From: Acidobacteriota bacterium
Lineage (GTDB): Bacteria; Acidobacteriota; Holophagae; Thermotomaculales; Thermotomaculaceae
Direction of reading: 5' to 3'
Assembly: GCA_027038695.1 (NCBI GenBank)
Contig: JALWHA010000011.1
Location: forward strand, 1 to 5,783
DNA length: 5,783 bases
Shown: positions 5,196 to 5,783 of the stretch, piece after piece
Position numbering within the stretch: position 1 is the stretch's first letter
How the letters are laid out: every line of letters begins with the position of its first letter
The notes under the pieces: model-generated
The model's input: the letters and a program-made list of their open reading frames with translations, nothing else
Database searches by the model: none
Told to the model about the DNA's origin: nothing
Made by a program: the position numbers and the translations under genes

Positions 5196-5783
5196 AAAAG
5201 GTTCTTAAAAAAATCTTAAAATTTCTCTTAATTTTTGCAGGAATAATTTTGATTTTATTTGCTTTGCTATTCAACTATGTAATAAAAGAAGAAGACGGCA
5301 ATTATTTTTTCTTTGCTGTCAGGAACAACGATCCTGCTCTTTGTAAAACACTTCTGTTTTTCGGCGCAGATGTAAACGAAAGAGACAAAGAAGGCAATAC
5401 CCCTATTCAATACGCTGTTGAAGAGGGCGATATTGCACTTTGCAAACTACTGATAAAACACGGCGCAAATGTAAATGTTAAAGATATATACGGAGACACC
5501 CTGCTTCACAAAGCAATAAAGATTGAAAGAAAAGGGCCATTCTTCCGCAAAGTGTTATCTCCCCCAATAAAAAAGGCTGCAATAATATGCAAAATACTTC
5601 TTGAAGCAGGGGCAGATGTAAATGTTAAAAATAACAGAGGGGAAACCCCTCTCCACCTTGCGGCAGCAAAATGGGATTTTGAAAGTTGCAAACTTTTAAT
5701 AAAATACGGAGCAAAAATAAACCCCCTCACAAATGAAGGCTTTACTCCCCTTGACTGCGCAAAGTTAGGAGACCGAGCAAAAA
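5192..5783 (+). CDS. Membrane-anchored ankyrin-repeat protein, 3' end cut by window
   Basis: 197 codons are visible and the frame is open at the window edge. The ATG at 5192 follows AGGGGGAAG, a Shine-Dalgarno site of the same GGGGGA kind as that of the regulator. Residues 1-10 are Lys-rich (MKKVLKKILK), followed by one hydrophobic segment at ~11-30. By the positive-inside rule this is an anchor with the rest outside the cytoplasm. Ankyrin repeats follow: a weak first one (~38-64, ending LLFFGADVNERD), then ~68-97 (GNTPIQYAVEEGD to GANVNVKD), ~101-147, ~150-179 (GETPLHLAAAKWD to GAKINPLT) and the start of another at ~183. The third carries an insert of roughly 15 residues (about 112-127, GPFFRKVLSPP) between its helices. 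Ankyrin repeats bind proteins; the partner is unknown. The gene lies downstream of array 2 and its TATAAT, so it may belong to the same regulon as the propeller gene. Confidence 0.9.
   Translation, partial: MKKVLKKILKFLLIFAGIILILFALLFNYVIKEEDGNYFFFAVRNNDPALCKTLLFFGADVNERDKEGNTPIQYAVEEGDIALCKLLIKHGANVNVKDIYGDTLLHKAIKIERKGPFFRKVLSPPIKKAAIICKILLEAGADVNVKNNRGETPLHLAAAKWDFESCKLLIKYGAKINPLTNEGFTPLDCAKLGDRAK

Noticed and set aside
5506..5730. Minus-strand 74-codon ORF
   Set aside because: It lies opposite well-formed ankyrin repeats on the plus strand.

Overview
This is an AT-rich bacterial window of roughly one-third G+C by eye. It has good Shine-Dalgarno sites (GGAGG or GGGGGA), TATAAT-like -10 boxes and proteins rich in Lys, Asn and Ile. 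Secreted or membrane-anchored repeat proteins (PQQ-like propeller, FG-GAP, ankyrin) and a DUF4143 ATPase suggest a free-living bacterium. I cannot place it in a phylum from the sequence alone. I see no rRNA, tRNA, CRISPR, insertion sequence or integrase.

Layout. (1) Positions 1-1086, minus strand: a DUF4143-type AAA ATPase cut by the window edge. Its promoter is at 1115-1120, with two 18-bp near-palindromes (1128-1145 and 1160-1177) over and behind the -35 region. (2) Positions 1178-1318: A/T-rich spacer with no gene. (3) Positions 1319-1368: five perfect-register copies of a 10-bp unit, ATGTCCYTTW. They lie just before a weak rightward promoter and the gene at 1434-3167, which encodes a secreted PQQ-like beta-propeller protein. 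(4) A terminator hairpin at 3166-3189. (5) Positions 3188-4894, minus strand and convergent: a membrane-spanning protein with two tandem MerR/excisionase-like helix-turn-helix domains in the cytoplasm, one membrane segment, and an extracytoplasmic FG-GAP-like region. (6) Positions 4910-4959: a second array, again exactly five units of the same 10-bp sequence in the same orientation, between the start of that gene and rightward genes. (7) A doubtful 61-codon ORF (5010-5195), overlapping by ATGA the start of a membrane-anchored ankyrin-repeat protein (5192 to the window end).

How it may work together. The same five-unit array lies before the propeller gene and between the regulator and ankyrin genes. 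In both arrays a rightward -10-like hexamer starts 20 nt after the last array base, and no good -35 is present. The regulator carries two DNA-binding domains in tandem, which suits tandem 10-bp direct repeats on one face of the helix. The simplest model is a one-component transmembrane regulator, similar in layout to ToxR or CadC. It would sense something outside the cytoplasmic membrane through its FG-GAP domain and control a small regulon of exported repeat proteins and probably itself. The arrays, their spacing and the domain layout are read from sequence; the regulatory link and the ligand are inference. The DUF4143 gene appears to be a separate unit with its own operator-like palindromes.
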